A stretch of DNA of 64,000 nt from an uncultured Flavihumibacter sp. (GTDB taxonomy: Bacteria; Bacteroidota; Bacteroidia; Chitinophagales; Chitinophagaceae): NCBI GenBank assembly GCA_902168105.1, contig CABHOY010000045.1:1-64000 (forward strand), in the 5' to 3' direction. Made by a program: the position numbers and the translations under genes. Below the pieces are notes generated by a model. The model did not search any database. It was not told the DNA's origin and was given only the letters and a program-made list of their open reading frames with translations. Below are positions 1 through 7,872 of the stretch, in pieces. Every line of letters begins with the position of its first letter. Within the stretch, counting starts at the first letter, position 1.

Positions 1-326
1 CAACTGCACTGGAACTGCCAATGATGGAAAAGAACCTGGTGTTCCTGTCCACTATCGCTTCAGTAGCAACCCTGTTAGGTCTGTTCGGTACAGTATTGGG
101 TATGATCAAATCCTTCTCTGCGATGTCAGCATCTGGTGCTCCGGATTCATCTAAACTGGCGTTAGGTATCTCTGAGGCGTTGATCAACACCGCTCTGGGT
201 ATCGGTACTTCCGCTATCGCGATCATCATGTATAACTTCTTTACTACCAATATCGATAGCATCACTTATGCAATCGACGAGTCTGGTTTTACTTTAACTC
301 AGAGCTTCGCTGCTAACCACAAATAA
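1..326 (+). CDS. exbB: ExbB/TolQ/MotA-family proton channel protein, C-terminal part
   Basis: The reading frame is open from the left edge (TALELPMMEKN...), so the gene begins outside the window and only about 107 C-terminal residues are present. Two hydrophobic segments are visible, one around the LGLFGTVLGMIKSF motif and one around INTALGIGTSAIAI, which is the usual end of ExbB/MotA-type channel subunits. In the family this inner-membrane protein forms the proton channel that energises TonB. The two exbD genes and tonB downstream on the same strand support that role. The GTVLGMI motif is typical of the family. Confidence 0.9.
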   Translation, partial: TALELPMMEKNLVFLSTIASVATLLGLFGTVLGMIKSFSAMSASGAPDSSKLALGISEALINTALGIGTSAIAIIMYNFFTTNIDSITYAIDESGFTLTQSFAANHK

Positions 327-395
327 TTTTTAATTATTTGTATGGAAAATGTGCGGTTTTGAATCTATATAAAGTAAACCATAAAAGGAGTAAAG

Positions 396-1040
396 ATGCC
401 TAAAGTTAAAATGCCCAGGAAGAGCACGCTAGTCGATATGACAGCGATGTGTGACGTGGCTTTCTTGCTGCTCACTTTCTTCATGTTGGCTACTAAATTT
501 AAACCGGATGAGCCGGTAACTGTGGTTACTCCGTCTTCTATCAATACTAAACTGCTGCCCGATTCTGATGTAATCATGTTGACAGTTGATAAAGATGGCA
601 GAGTATTCTTCAGCATGGACGGTCAGCCTAAAAGGCAGAAACTGATCCAGGACCTGAATGCACAGTACAAGCTTAATCTGACCGACAAGGAAATGAACAA
701 TTTCACTATTGGCGCAAGCGTAGGTACCGAAATCAAAAACCTTAAAACTTACCTTTCCATGAAACCGGATGAGCGTAAGAAAGCAGGTCTGGAAGTAGGT
801 ATTCCAACTGACTCCGCTAATAATGAAGTAGCTGTATGGATCGAATATGCAAGGTCTGCACAAGGTGGAAATCCAAGACTGCAGTATTGCGTAAAAGCCG
901 ACAATGGTACTCCCTATCCTAAAATAAAGGATATCCTGGATACCTTCAAGGAAAAAAAGATTCAGAAACTGAACCTGGTTACAAATCTGGAGGCACCTCC
1001 GCCAGGAACAGCAGCAGCTTTAGCTCGTGATGGGGAATAA
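396..1040 (+). CDS. exbD: ExbD/TolR-family biopolymer transport protein (first copy)
   Basis: 214 residues. A short cytoplasmic N terminus is followed by one membrane helix (about residues 17-37, AMCDVAFLLLTFFMLATKF) that carries the conserved aspartate of ExbD, then a periplasmic domain. A clear AAAGGAG ribosome site lies 5 bases before the ATG. It would act with ExbB in the inner membrane to couple the proton gradient to TonB. The protein is longer than the roughly 140 residues of proteobacterial ExbD, with insertions in the periplasmic part, as is common in Bacteroidota. Downstream lies a second exbD. Confidence 0.92.
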   Translation: MPKVKMPRKSTLVDMTAMCDVAFLLLTFFMLATKFKPDEPVTVVTPSSINTKLLPDSDVIMLTVDKDGRVFFSMDGQPKRQKLIQDLNAQYKLNLTDKEMNNFTIGASVGTEIKNLKTYLSMKPDERKKAGLEVGIPTDSANNEVAVWIEYARSAQGGNPRLQYCVKADNGTPYPKIKDILDTFKEKKIQKLNLVTNLEAPPPGTAAALARDGE

Positions 1041-1113
1041 AGCAATTTAAAAGTAAACAGCAGGCAGCGCTGCGGCGTTGAGTTGCTATTGAAAACTTAA
1101 AAAAAGAGCTACT

Positions 1114-1707
1114 ATGGCAGAAATGGATACCAGCAGTAGTGGCGGGAAAGGCAAACACCAGGGTACGAAATCAAAGAAGCAGTCTACACGCGTAGACATG
1201 ACTCCGATGGTGGATCTTGGATTTCTGCTGATCACGTTCTTCATGTTGACAACGACAATGAGCAAGCCTAAAACAATGGACTTGATCATGCCGAAGGATA
1301 CTAAGGATGAGAAAGAGCAGAATAAAGTAAAAGAAAGTACTGCCCTCACTATACTGCTTGGCAAAAAAGACCGGGTATATTATTACGAAGGTTTGGCGCA
1401 AGACCCGAATGCATCAGCCAATCCTGACTTCTTCAAGGCAACAAGCTTTGCTAACAAAGGAGGCATTAGAGACGTAATTATTAAAAAGCGGGATGAGGTT
1501 GCTAAAGCGAGAAATGCAAAAGGCGAACCCGAAGATGTGGTTGTGATCATTAAAGCTGATGATGAAGCTACATACAAGGATTTCGTAGACATTCTGGACG
1601 AAATGGCTATAAACCGTATTCAACGTTATGCAACAGTTGACATCAGTGACCAGGATAAAACCTGGATCCGTCAAACTGAGACTGCTAACGCTGGTGGCTC
1701 CAAGTAA
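1114..1707 (+). CDS. exbD: ExbD/TolR-family biopolymer transport protein (second copy)
   Basis: 197 residues, paralogous to the gene before it. The N terminus is basic, one helix follows (about residues 30-50, MVDLGFLLITFFMLTTTMS) with the conserved Asp, and then a periplasmic domain. Two different ExbD subunits beside one ExbB and one TonB are a common arrangement in Bacteroidota. They may form a mixed complex or serve different transporters. The 73-base gap to the previous gene and the shared strand fit one operon. Confidence 0.92.
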   Translation: MAEMDTSSSGGKGKHQGTKSKKQSTRVDMTPMVDLGFLLITFFMLTTTMSKPKTMDLIMPKDTKDEKEQNKVKESTALTILLGKKDRVYYYEGLAQDPNASANPDFFKATSFANKGGIRDVIIKKRDEVAKARNAKGEPEDVVVIIKADDEATYKDFVDILDEMAINRIQRYATVDISDQDKTWIRQTETANAGGSK

Positions 1708-1745
1708 TTGATACTAATTTTGCATCCATCCTTAAAAATTAAACA

Positions 1746-2585
1746 ATGGATACCGCTAAAATCTTAAAGTCCGATTTTCTGGATATCCTGTTTGAGAACA
1801 GGAATAAAGAATATGGGGCTTATGATCTCAGACGACAGTACGACAAAAGGGTACGCAATGCCGTAATAGGTAGTGCTGCACTGATGCTGGTTGTTATCGG
1901 GGGTTATGCAATTAATAACTACATACTCAAAATTGAAAGGGAAAACCCTAACAAGCAGCCTGTTATAGAGCAGATCAAGATGGAGGACGTGAAGATTCCG
2001 GACGATCCGAAAACTCCACCTCCGCCTCCACCTCCACCTGCTCCGCCACCACCGGTGAAACCTTCGGTGCAATTCACTCCTCCTGTAATCAAGAAGGATG
2101 AAGAAGTTCCGGAAGATGAAGTTCCGCCTAAGATCAAAGAAATTGAGAATAAGGCGATCAGTACTAAAACTGTAGAAGGTGATCCTAACGGTATCGACCC
2201 AGGATTATTGGAAGACAGTAAAGGTACCGGTGTGGTAGAAGCTCCTCCTCCTCCTCCGAAAGAAGAGATCTTTACATTCGTAGAACAGCCGCCTACCTTC
2301 CCCGGTGGTGAAGAAGCGCTGGCTAAGTTCCTGAGCAAAAACATCCACTATCCTCGCGTTGCGCAGGAAAATGCGATCTCAGGTACTGTGTTCGTACAGT
2401 TCGTAGTAGACTCTGAAGGTAACATCAAAGATGTAAAAACTGTTGGTGCTGCAAAAGGTGGTGGTCTGGAAGAAGAAGCGATCCGTGTGGTAAAAATAAT
2501 GCCTAAATGGAAAGCTGGTAAACAGAACGGCCGTCAGGTGTCTGTACAGTTCAACCTGCCAATCCGCTTTACTTTACAAGAGTAG
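1746..2585 (+). CDS. tonB: TonB-family energy transducer
   Basis: 279 residues. A membrane helix lies at about 38-60. A proline-rich spacer at about 88-110 (runs of PPPPPPPP) and an acidic second spacer follow. The C-terminal TonB domain is at about 190-279, with FPGGEEALAKFL near its start and the KWKAGKQNG and LPIRFTL motifs near its end. It would span the periplasm and pass energy from ExbB/ExbD to outer-membrane receptors such as the SusC protein in this window. It is the last gene of the cluster and is followed by a strong terminator. Confidence 0.95.
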   Translation: MDTAKILKSDFLDILFENRNKEYGAYDLRRQYDKRVRNAVIGSAALMLVVIGGYAINNYILKIERENPNKQPVIEQIKMEDVKIPDDPKTPPPPPPPPAPPPPVKPSVQFTPPVIKKDEEVPEDEVPPKIKEIENKAISTKTVEGDPNGIDPGLLEDSKGTGVVEAPPPPPKEEIFTFVEQPPTFPGGEEALAKFLSKNIHYPRVAQENAISGTVFVQFVVDSEGNIKDVKTVGAAKGGGLEEEAIRVVKIMPKWKAGKQNGRQVSVQFNLPIRFTLQE

Positions 2586-2611
2586 CAGACTAAAGGATAT
2601 TTTATCTAAAG

Positions 2612-2646
2612 TCCCAGTCCCGGTCCAGCCGGAACTGGGATTTTTT
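2612..2646 (+). terminator. Rho-independent terminator after tonB
   Basis: Stem TCCCAGT (2612-2618) pairs with ACTGGGA (2634-2640), with a further CCGG/CCGG pairing inside, followed by six T residues. It closes the exbB-exbD-exbD-tonB operon. Confidence 0.85.
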
Positions 2647-2682
2647 ATTTATTGGTATATTGCTGCCTGAATTTGAAATGTT

Positions 2683-4068
2683 ATGCTAGGGAATAATCTT
2701 ACAGGATACGATGATACAATTGTAGCATTAGCTACAGCACCGGGAATAGGAGCGATTGCAGTGATCCGTCTGAACGGAACAAAGGCCATTGATATCTGTA
2801 ATAAGTTGTTCCCCGCAAAAGATCTTCATCAACAGGCCGGACATACCCTTCATTTCGGCCCTATTGTAGAAAATGGACGGACTATCGATGAAGTGGTAGT
2901 TAGCCTGTATAAGGCCCCCCGTTCCTACACAGGAGAGGATATAATAGAGATCTCCTGCCACGGTTCACCCTATATTCAGCAACAGATTATCGACGCCTGT
3001 ATCCATACCGGCGCGAGAATGGCCAAACCAGGGGAATATACCATGCGTGCATTCCTCAACGGCAAACTTGATCTTACCCAGGCGGAATCAGTTGCAGATC
3101 TTATCGCAAGCAATTCTGCAGCAAGTCATCAGACTGCAATGCAACAGATGAGGGGAGGGTTTTCGAAGGAGTTATATGCACTCAGAGAACAATTGATCAG
3201 CTTTTCAGCATTGATTGAACTGGAACTCGACTTCAGCCAGGAAGACGTTGAATTTGCAGACCGCACTCAGTTCTATCGTTTGATCAATGAAGCGACAGAC
3301 GTGGTAAAACACCTGGTGGATTCTTTCCGTATGGGCAATGTGATCAAAAATGGCGTTAATACGGCTATTGTGGGCAAACCTAACGCGGGTAAGTCTACGC
3401 TATTAAATACGCTTTTGAATGAAAACAGGGCTATCGTAAGCGACATTGCAGGCACAACTCGTGATACCATAGAGGAAGTCCTGAATATACAGGGTGTCAT
3501 TTTCCGCCTTATCGATACTGCCGGCATACGTGAAAGCGTAGATGTTATTGAGAGCATTGGCGTACAAAAGACGATGGAAAAGATCAAAGAAGCTGGAGTA
3601 GTACTATATCTGTTTGATGTCAATGAAACTTCGCTGTCCGATCTGAAGACGCAGGTAGCCACGTTTGAACAGGAGAGCGTAAACTATCAACTGATCGGTA
3701 ATAAAACTGATATCGCCGGCCTTCCGGCTATAGAAAAGAAGTTTGCAGAGATACAGGGCATCCTGTTTATTTCCGCCAAACAGCATGAACATATCCAGGA
3801 CTTAAAAGACAGGCTTGTGCATAAAGTAATGAGTGGCGATATCAATACAGAAGATACTATCGTAACGAATGCACGTCACTATGCCGCATTACAGGAAGTT
3901 TTAAAGGCACTTATAGATGTAAGGTTTGGTTTAGATAGTCAGTTGCCCGGCGATTTGCTATCGCTGGATATCAGAAGATGCCTGCATTATCTGGGGGAAA
4001 TCACAGGACAGATTACAAATGAGGATCAGTTGGATTTTATTTTTAGTAAGTTTTGTATCGGGAAGTAA
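2683..4068 (+). CDS. mnmE: tRNA uridine-5-carboxymethylaminomethyl modification GTPase MnmE
   Basis: 461 residues, full length. The N-terminal TrmE domain carries the formyl-THF-binding region (EDIIEISCHGSPYI). The G domain has G1 GKPNAGKST (residues 231-239), G2 GTTRDT, G3 DTAG, G4 NKTD and G5 SAK. The C-terminal helical domain ends in the invariant FCIGK motif, whose Cys is needed for activity. With MnmG it modifies wobble uridine in certain tRNAs in the cytoplasm. It stands alone between the tonB terminator and a decayed region. Confidence 0.98.
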   Translation: MLGNNLTGYDDTIVALATAPGIGAIAVIRLNGTKAIDICNKLFPAKDLHQQAGHTLHFGPIVENGRTIDEVVVSLYKAPRSYTGEDIIEISCHGSPYIQQQIIDACIHTGARMAKPGEYTMRAFLNGKLDLTQAESVADLIASNSAASHQTAMQQMRGGFSKELYALREQLISFSALIELELDFSQEDVEFADRTQFYRLINEATDVVKHLVDSFRMGNVIKNGVNTAIVGKPNAGKSTLLNTLLNENRAIVSDIAGTTRDTIEEVLNIQGVIFRLIDTAGIRESVDVIESIGVQKTMEKIKEAGVVLYLFDVNETSLSDLKTQVATFEQESVNYQLIGNKTDIAGLPAIEKKFAEIQGILFISAKQHEHIQDLKDRLVHKVMSGDINTEDTIVTNARHYAALQEVLKALIDVRFGLDSQLPGDLLSLDIRRCLHYLGEITGQITNEDQLDFIFSKFCIGK

Positions 4069-4592
4069 AAAATCAAACTATCAATAAATATCGATAAGTA
4101 CACCGGGCATTGCGGTATGACGCTGATACACTCATGTGAATTTCTTTCCACCCAGTTATGCTCGAGCTTACCTTCTTTGATCAGCCATATTGCTGTCCCG
4201 AAAAACTCAATATGTTGTCTGTTTGGAGGATAATCCCAGAATCCCATTGTTTATTCCGGTCAACTTCCATCTTATCACTACTTTGGTACCACAATCGCTT
4301 TCGAACGCATCTAATGTCTCTAAGTGAGAGTCTTGCAACTATGGAAATAAATAGCCCGGTTCATAATTTAAGTGGTATTTGCCGGTGCTGTCATGGATTC
4401 GCCTTTTTTGTTCAGGTAAATTCCCCTATCCGAACATCCTAACTTAAAGGATAACACGAAGGTGTTATCGGAGAAACAAACAGATAAAGGAACTTTGCCC
4501 GTGAATTTATAGTCGTCGTGTACAGGTCGTCCATCTCCCTGTTCGTACAATGATCAGCGTTACACATTTTACTGTCGCTAAAAATCTCTACT
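4069..4592. other. Gene-poor stretch with gene remnants
   Basis: No intact gene could be supported here. Short frames run on both strands. On the minus strand the part nearest mnmE is a broken SnoaL-like gene, listed separately. The stretch from about 4370 to 4550 has a 60-residue minus frame whose relationship I could not identify. Confidence 0.6.
4128..4345 (-). pseudogene. Remnant of a SnoaL-like ester cyclase, frameshifted
   Basis: Reading leftward, one frame gives GTKVVIRWKLTGINNG and then stops making sense. Another frame continues with PPNRQHIEFFGTAIW, IKEGKLEHNWVERNS. In sequence these two pieces form the C-terminal half of a SnoaL-like domain (GDKVVVRW...TG..G, then PPTGK.VE..GI.I.RI..GK..E.WVE). 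The frame break falls near 4255, and there is no N-terminal half in frame. The piece therefore appears non-functional. The identification rests on remembered family pattern only. Confidence 0.5.
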
Positions 4593-5312
4593 ATGGAAAA
4601 TTTCTTTGTATTACTAAGCCTGGCAGCGATGATCTGCCTGATTATTGGTTTAATTAAACCATCCGCGTTTAAAGCATTGTTTAAGGAAAGGACCTCCAGG
4701 AAAACGACGTCAATAACCTTCGGCATAGCGTTGCTGGTAAGCTTTATTTTAGTTGGCGTTACTGCCGAGCCTTTAACTGCCGAGCAGAAAGCAAAGCTTG
4801 AAGCTGAAGCCGCTCAGAAGGAAAAGAAAGACGCTGAGGCCTCGCAGGCAGCTGAATCGGAAGCAGCTAAAAATTCTGAACCCTCTACCGAAGAAAAGCT
4901 TAAATCAATTGTCGGTGAAGTGCTGGACGGCAAGACCAACAACGACAGACCAGATTTGCGGGACGTTACGGTATTGTTAGATAGTAATGCTGCTGTTGTA
5001 CTGGTTAGTTTTAATGCGGATGACAATCTTACATCAAACATGATACAGGTTGGCATTCGAATGAAAATGAGTGACCTATACTATAAACTTTATCAAAGCG
5101 GAGTGCCCATTAAGTCAATAACGATCAGCGCATATCTGCCCTTAACGGACAAATATGGTAATGAAAGTGAGAGCATTGTGTGCACTACTGTATTAAAAAA
5201 TGAGGAGGCGGTAAAAGTGAACTGGAAAGCAGATGAATCTACAGTGAAGAGCATGGTATTGCCGCAAGTGTGGTACACCTCATATCTGCACCCTGCTATA
5301 GCGGCGGAATAG
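4593..5312 (+). CDS. Hypothetical membrane protein
   Basis: 239 residues, not recognised. Two hydrophobic segments (about 4-24 and 42-60) are followed by an Ala/Glu/Lys-rich, probably coiled-coil stretch (about 63-100, EAEAAQKEKKDAEAS). A globular domain of about 140 residues follows without a known motif. The layout resembles membrane-anchored proteins of the DUF4190/DUF4352 kind but no family can be assigned. It is a monocistronic gene bounded by its own terminator. Confidence 0.7.
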   Translation: MENFFVLLSLAAMICLIIGLIKPSAFKALFKERTSRKTTSITFGIALLVSFILVGVTAEPLTAEQKAKLEAEAAQKEKKDAEASQAAESEAAKNSEPSTEEKLKSIVGEVLDGKTNNDRPDLRDVTVLLDSNAAVVLVSFNADDNLTSNMIQVGIRMKMSDLYYKLYQSGVPIKSITISAYLPLTDKYGNESESIVCTTVLKNEEAVKVNWKADESTVKSMVLPQVWYTSYLHPAIAAE

Positions 5313-5334
5313 CCCCTGATAAATAATAAAAAAA

Positions 5335-5366
5335 ACCGTCTCGATAACATGGAGACGGTTTTTTTA
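5335..5366 (+). terminator. Rho-independent terminator
   Basis: Perfect stem ACCGTCTC (5335-5342) with GAGACGGT (5352-5359), preceded by an A run and followed by seven T residues. It can work in both directions. Confidence 0.88.
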
Positions 5367-5645
5367 TTTCGGGCATAGCTGCTGGCATTCGCCCTCTGTA
5401 TTGCTTAGTCAGAAGTGTGTTATGGGCAAAGCTTCAAGACAGATCTTAAAAATCTAGGGTAGCAGGGTAGAATACTTTCCACGTCGGGTCATATGCGGTT
5501 TTCGTCATTTTGCCAAACACCAGATATCTGCCTTAAAGTTCAGTTGCCTTTTGGAAGCCCTTCCGTTCGGGAACGCCTACACTATATAAAAGTGAGCGGC
5601 CGCTGTTGGTTGAATATACCTTTGTGTTCTTTTCTTTCAGTACAT

Positions 5646-6067
5646 CTAGCAAATAGGACTGGGATATATTTCAGATTCACCACAGGAAATAAGCGCAATT
5701 GTAGGATTGAATATATCTATCAGTTCAGAGGTTATGTTGTAACGGCTACCATGGTGAGGCACATCCAACAGATCAAGATCTGATAGATCGTATCTTTCAA
5801 CAACCCGGTTCAATGCTTCCGGTCCTGTATCAGCTGTGAAAAGTACTCTATCTTTATCAGATTCCAAAAGCAGAATTGCACTACTGTTATTCTCATTGGA
5901 CCGATCAGTCACCAGGGTCCAGTGCAAAGAATAGTAACTCTATAGCATCTACGACGAGGTTACCTTTGAAATCTTTATCATTGGCCAGATCTTCCATGAC
6001 TTCAAGGCAGGACGTTCCTTCCATAGCAAGTTGTATGGCTTGTTTGCCTAACCTGCGTGATGGCCGG
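5646..6067 (-). pseudogene. Remnant of a metallo-beta-lactamase-fold (ComEC-like) hydrolase
   Basis: A minus frame ending at 5646 contains SSAILLLESDKDRVLFTADTG, DLLDVPHHGSRYN and NPTIALISCGESEIYPSP. This is the pattern of the C-terminal half of the MBL-fold domain found at the end of ComEC and related hydrolases. Just upstream (about 5900-6067) a different minus frame reads RRLGKQAIQLAMEGTS...NLVVDAIELLFFALDPGD and runs into the first one near 5905, suggesting a frameshift or fusion. The N-terminal metal-binding HxHxDH part is absent. The stretch 5367-5640 holds nothing recognisable. Confidence 0.5.
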
Positions 6068-6120
6068 ACTGTTTAGAGAAGCGCGGCAATTAGCGTAAAT
6101 TGCCTGTATACTTGTTGCTT

Positions 6121-6732
6121 ATGTCAGATATACTACTTTACCAATCTTTCTTAGACCTGATAAGCAAAACTGCTGGTCAGGACCTGAATGCCGCGCTTAT
6201 TGAATTGTTGGCTGCGAATAGTAAGTTGGTCAATATTCCTAAGAAAGAATTTATTCTGAAGGAAGGAGATAGCTGTAACGTTGTGTATTATATTCTTTCA
6301 GGGAAGGCCCGGTCTTTTTATACCGATTATACAGGTAAAACAACAACGTGGCTCTTTCATTTTAATGCGCCGGAAAGCAATATCAAAAATTTGTTTCTGG
6401 TGGATTATAAAAGCTTTTTGAGCAATCTACGCTCGTCCATCTCTATTGAAACATTAACGGACGTACAGGCTATAAAGATCACCAGGGAACAGAATGAGTT
6501 CTTGATAGAGCATTCTTCGGTCTTTGAACGGTGGATCCGGAAACTTAATGAAAAGGCCTTCATATATACTTACGACAGGGTGTTTACCATGCTGATGATG
6601 GACGCTACACAACGATATCATAAGCTATTGGAAGAAGAGCCACATCTGATACAGATGTTCTCAAACTATCATATCGCTTCTTACCTGGGAGTAGCTCCAC
6701 AATCATTAAGCAGGATTCGAACGCACGGTTAA
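6121..6732 (+). CDS. Crp/Fnr-family transcriptional regulator
   Basis: 203 residues from the ATG at 6121; a longer start at 6100 is possible but adds only MPVYLLL. A cyclic-nucleotide-binding-like beta domain (about 25-120, with the KEFILKEGDSCNVVYYILSGKARSFY pattern) is followed by a dimer helix and a C-terminal helix-turn-helix region (SNYHIASYLGVAPQSLSRIR). Bacteroidota carry many such regulators, and most do not bind cAMP. The protein stops a few residues after the recognition helix, slightly shorter than usual. Its target is unknown; the nearest genes are the unknown gene at 6791 and the A-T-TE synthetase. Confidence 0.85.
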   Translation: MSDILLYQSFLDLISKTAGQDLNAALIELLAANSKLVNIPKKEFILKEGDSCNVVYYILSGKARSFYTDYTGKTTTWLFHFNAPESNIKNLFLVDYKSFLSNLRSSISIETLTDVQAIKITREQNEFLIEHSSVFERWIRKLNEKAFIYTYDRVFTMLMMDATQRYHKLLEEEPHLIQMFSNYHIASYLGVAPQSLSRIRTHG

Positions 6733-6790
6733 TACTATTCAGCATGGAGGCGTTTTACATTTCCATGCTGATTAGTAGATATGGCTCAGT

Positions 6791-7513
6791 TTAACTGAAC
6801 TTAATATTGCTAAGGTCAATAGAAACCAGTAACGGCTCTGGTGTTAAAGGCGTATTATTTTCAAGCCTTGCATACACGCGTCTTTTAGTGGCTACCTTGA
6901 TGCCGGAAACTTCCACATAATCTGATAAATAATGTGCAGCGCCTGCTCCGCCCAAAACATCCACATCGTAGTCATGTCTTCTGATCAGACCATCTGCACC
7001 GGCATAAAATGTCTGCACAGCACCATGAGTAGCTATTCCGTCAGGAAATCTTACTTGTAGCCTGCGCCAGGTCTCTCCATTTTCTTCCCATGGTTCCAGT
7101 TCTGTTACTTCATAGCCAAGTGAGGCAAGGTTGAAAGGAGCATTAAAATAGGTCCACATGGCATAGCCGATAAAGTAGACAAGTTGTAGCCTGCTCCAGG
7201 GTGTCTCGAGGGTGTGTCCCTTGAAGGATTCGCGGGGGGCGGAGAGTTCTTCTATCACCTCACCTTTTGAATTTTCAATTGCTACACGGTTCCCTTGAAA
7301 AACAGTATGCCAGTCTTCCTGGGAAAAAGGATAGTGTGACGCCCACTGTTTTTTGAGATCAACAGTTACATCAATATCATTAATTACTGATGGATGACCC
7401 TTCATTGGCCAGGTAACACCACCATTTTTAAGATGGGCTGAAATAGTATTAAAGCGTTCCCAATTGGACAATCCGCCATGGGCATCTATTACAAGTTTTA
7501 ATAAGTCGTTCAT
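6791..7513 (-). CDS. Conserved hypothetical protein
   Basis: 240 residues when started at the ATG at 7513, which has AGGAAAA upstream; the longer frame to 7600 adds a basic, Cys-rich stretch unlike a real N terminus. No signal peptide or membrane segment is seen. The protein has regular short aromatic-rich beta-like segments (NGGVTWPMKGHP, YFIGYAMWTYFNAPF, TFYAGADGLIRRHDYDV, ARLENNTPLTPEPLLVSIDLS), reminiscent of lipid-carrier beta-barrel folds. No family can be named. It is transcribed away from the A-T-TE gene, with a 359-base gap between. Confidence 0.75.
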   Translation of the reverse strand: MNDLLKLVIDAHGGLSNWERFNTISAHLKNGGVTWPMKGHPSVINDIDVTVDLKKQWASHYPFSQEDWHTVFQGNRVAIENSKGEVIEELSAPRESFKGHTLETPWSRLQLVYFIGYAMWTYFNAPFNLASLGYEVTELEPWEENGETWRRLQVRFPDGIATHGAVQTFYAGADGLIRRHDYDVDVLGGAGAAHYLSDYVEVSGIKVATKRRVYARLENNTPLTPEPLLVSIDLSNIKFS

Positions 7514-7872
7514 GATGTTTAGTTTTCCTTTGTGTAAAAGCGCAGGATCTCTATGTCCTATGCACAATGCAAAGTAACGACAGTCTGTTTTCCTAACCAT
7601 TCACATATGTGAATAAATGGACGCATGCAGGAGAGGAATGAGCTCATCAATTCGTCTATCATTAATACTATCTTTTTCATTTTTTTTCTATTTAAATTTA
7701 GGTTGTTATAATGGTGCAAATTACGGTGGCAGTCGGCGTCCACCTCATGCTTTGGGAATGTATACCGGCAACGGACAGATCAGCTATAGATGGGATTTAT
7801 TTGATGGTGGGCCGAACTAATTCTGGTTTTTGCTTGTTAGAAATATATAATTAGGACCATATATGAAAGACT
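7514..7872. other. Intergenic region between divergent genes
   Basis: It holds the promoters of the unknown gene and the A-T-TE synthetase, but none could be picked out. The only candidate gene is the small lipoprotein-like frame at 7638-7820. Confidence 0.4.
7638..7820 (+). CDS. Possible small lipoprotein
   Basis: A 60-residue frame (ATG at 7638; in-frame ATG also at 7617) begins with a hydrophobic segment rich in Ser and Phe and a possible lipobox LNLGC, then a short Gly/Arg/Tyr-rich tail (YNGANYGGSRRPP...WDLFDGG). It lies in the 359-base gap before the A-T-TE synthetase. The signal-like start and the lack of an overlapping gene are the only support. It may be chance. Confidence 0.3.
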   Translation: MSSSIRLSLILSFSFFFYLNLGCYNGANYGGSRRPPHALGMYTGNGQISYRWDLFDGGPN

